Origin: SAR324 cluster bacterium
GTDB lineage: Bacteria; SAR324; XYD2-FULL-50-16
Reading direction: 5' to 3'
Assembly: GCA_002401295.1 (NCBI GenBank)
Contig: NVSR01000031.1
Coordinates: 1-23,988, forward strand
DNA length: 23,988 bases
Shown here: positions 23,459 to 23,988 of the stretch, piece after piece
Layout of the letters: every line of letters starts with the position of its first letter
Numbering within the stretch: position 1 is the stretch's first letter
Position numbers and translations under genes: made by a program
Notes under the pieces: model-generated
What the model saw: the letters and a program-made list of their open reading frames with translations, nothing else
Database searches by the model: none
What the model was told of the DNA's origin: nothing

Positions 23459-23988
23459 GGCAAGGATGAAAAGGGCATCCAGTCTGTAGAGCGCTGCTCA
23501 TCTAGGCTTGTGTGATTACTTTCAATACACTTTACGTCTAAAAAGCCACAACGACTTAGCCAGTTTTCCATCATTAAACAGCTGGGAATAAACCACACAT
23601 TACGCATTTGTGCATAACGGCCTTCGGGTACCAATATGGTATTGATGTCACCGTTTACTACCAGCGTTTCTAATACCAGTTCTCCACCGGGTTTTAAGCA
23701 CTCTTTCAGTTCGTATATATGGTCGATGGGCGAGCGACGGTGGTAGAGAATACCCATAGAAAATACGGTATCGAAATAGTTTAACTCTCCTGGAAGTTCT
23801 TCAAGGCGGTGAGGAGTGACGTAAACCTCTTTTGGGCCAATAAAGTGGTGCAGGGTTTGGTATTGCATTACGGCTAAAATGGAAGGGTCTATTCCTAGTA
23901 CAAAACTAGCGCCTGCCCCAGCCATGCGCCAGCAGTGATAGCCATTACCACAGCCAACATCTAAAATTGTTCTATTTTTTAAAGGTGA
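23335..23988 (-). CDS. cmoB: tRNA U34 carboxymethyltransferase CmoB, partial at window edge, odd C-terminus
   Basis: The C-terminal two-thirds of CmoB, which transfers a carboxymethyl group from carboxy-SAM to 5-hydroxyuridine at the tRNA wobble base. The frame is open to the window end; bases 23926-23988 encode the SAM-binding motif LDVGCGNGYH. Further motifs: FDTVFSMGILYHRRSPIDH, GELVLETLVV, RYAQMRNVWFIPS, LDEQRSTDWM and FLDPKNSSRTIEGLPAP. Family proteins end shortly after the APxRA motif; here APMRATFKIA runs into about 15 residues (ALLCHCFSSRKSRET) read antisense through glgP. The N-terminal part, including the real start, lies outside the window. CmoB is best known from Gammaproteobacteria. 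Confidence 0.9.
   Translation of the reverse strand, partial: SPLKNRTILDVGCGNGYHCWRMAGAGASFVLGIDPSILAVMQYQTLHHFIGPKEVYVTPHRLEELPGELNYFDTVFSMGILYHRRSPIDHIYELKECLKPGGELVLETLVVNGDINTILVPEGRYAQMRNVWFIPSCLMMENWLSRCGFLDVKCIESNHTSLDEQRSTDWMPFSSLPQFLDPKNSSRTIEGLPAPMRATFKIALLCHCFSSRKSRET

Overview
The window is about 24 kb of gene-dense bacterial chromosome with mid-40s % GC by eye. A chemoreceptor with a possible sigma-28 promoter, a CheA-related kinase, TlpA-type thioredoxin, SSB, IF-1 and CmoB all point to a Gram-negative, motile, proteobacterium-like host. I cannot name the lineage. The right edge may not belong to the same replicon (see the glgP/cmoB junction). No rRNA, tRNA, CRISPR array or intact insertion sequence was seen.

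Layout. 1-1133: a large hairpin and two copies of a GC-rich repeat, then a DMT/EamA exporter. 1335-3555: a chemoreceptor whose periplasmic domain carries a haem-c CXXCH motif. 3741-6908 (minus): a three-gene operon of a CDP-glycerol-glycerophosphotransferase-like enzyme, myo-inositol-1-phosphate synthase and an inositol-1-phosphate cytidylyltransferase-like enzyme, which reads as a CDP-inositol pathway. 7339-9944: a tiny ORF and a membrane HPt/HATPase kinase. 9928-10690 (minus): a HEPN/MNT toxin-antitoxin pair, followed by a DUF2817 gene remnant. 11119-13284: 2Fe-2S ferredoxin, TlpA-like thioredoxin and a coiled-coil protein with a C-terminal J-domain.

13253-19571 (minus) is the most distinctive part. 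In transcription order it encodes an acyl-CoA/AMP ligase, an AlkB-type diiron hydroxylase, a type III polyketide synthase, an ICMT-type methyltransferase, an FAD-dependent oxidoreductase and, after a 110-nt gap, a lysophospholipid-acyltransferase-like protein. The first five genes are tightly packed or overlapping. The set looks like a phenolic-lipid (alkylresorcinol, alkylpyrone or alkylquinone) pathway in which the acyl chain is activated, extended and cyclised, methylated, ring-oxidised, and also oxidised on the alkyl chain by the AlkB homologue. The AlkB gene inside a type III PKS operon is the unusual element.

19873-23458: ssb, infA (TTG start, structured leader, basic C-terminal tail) and glgP. 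The last ~16 codons of glgP do not match its family; they are the antisense of the cmoB gene that enters from the right edge. The two genes are joined tail to tail with both normal C-termini lost, which is either a real deletion or an assembly chimera.

Many starts are TTG/GTG or ambiguous; where a start was chosen by ribosome-binding site or translational coupling this is stated.
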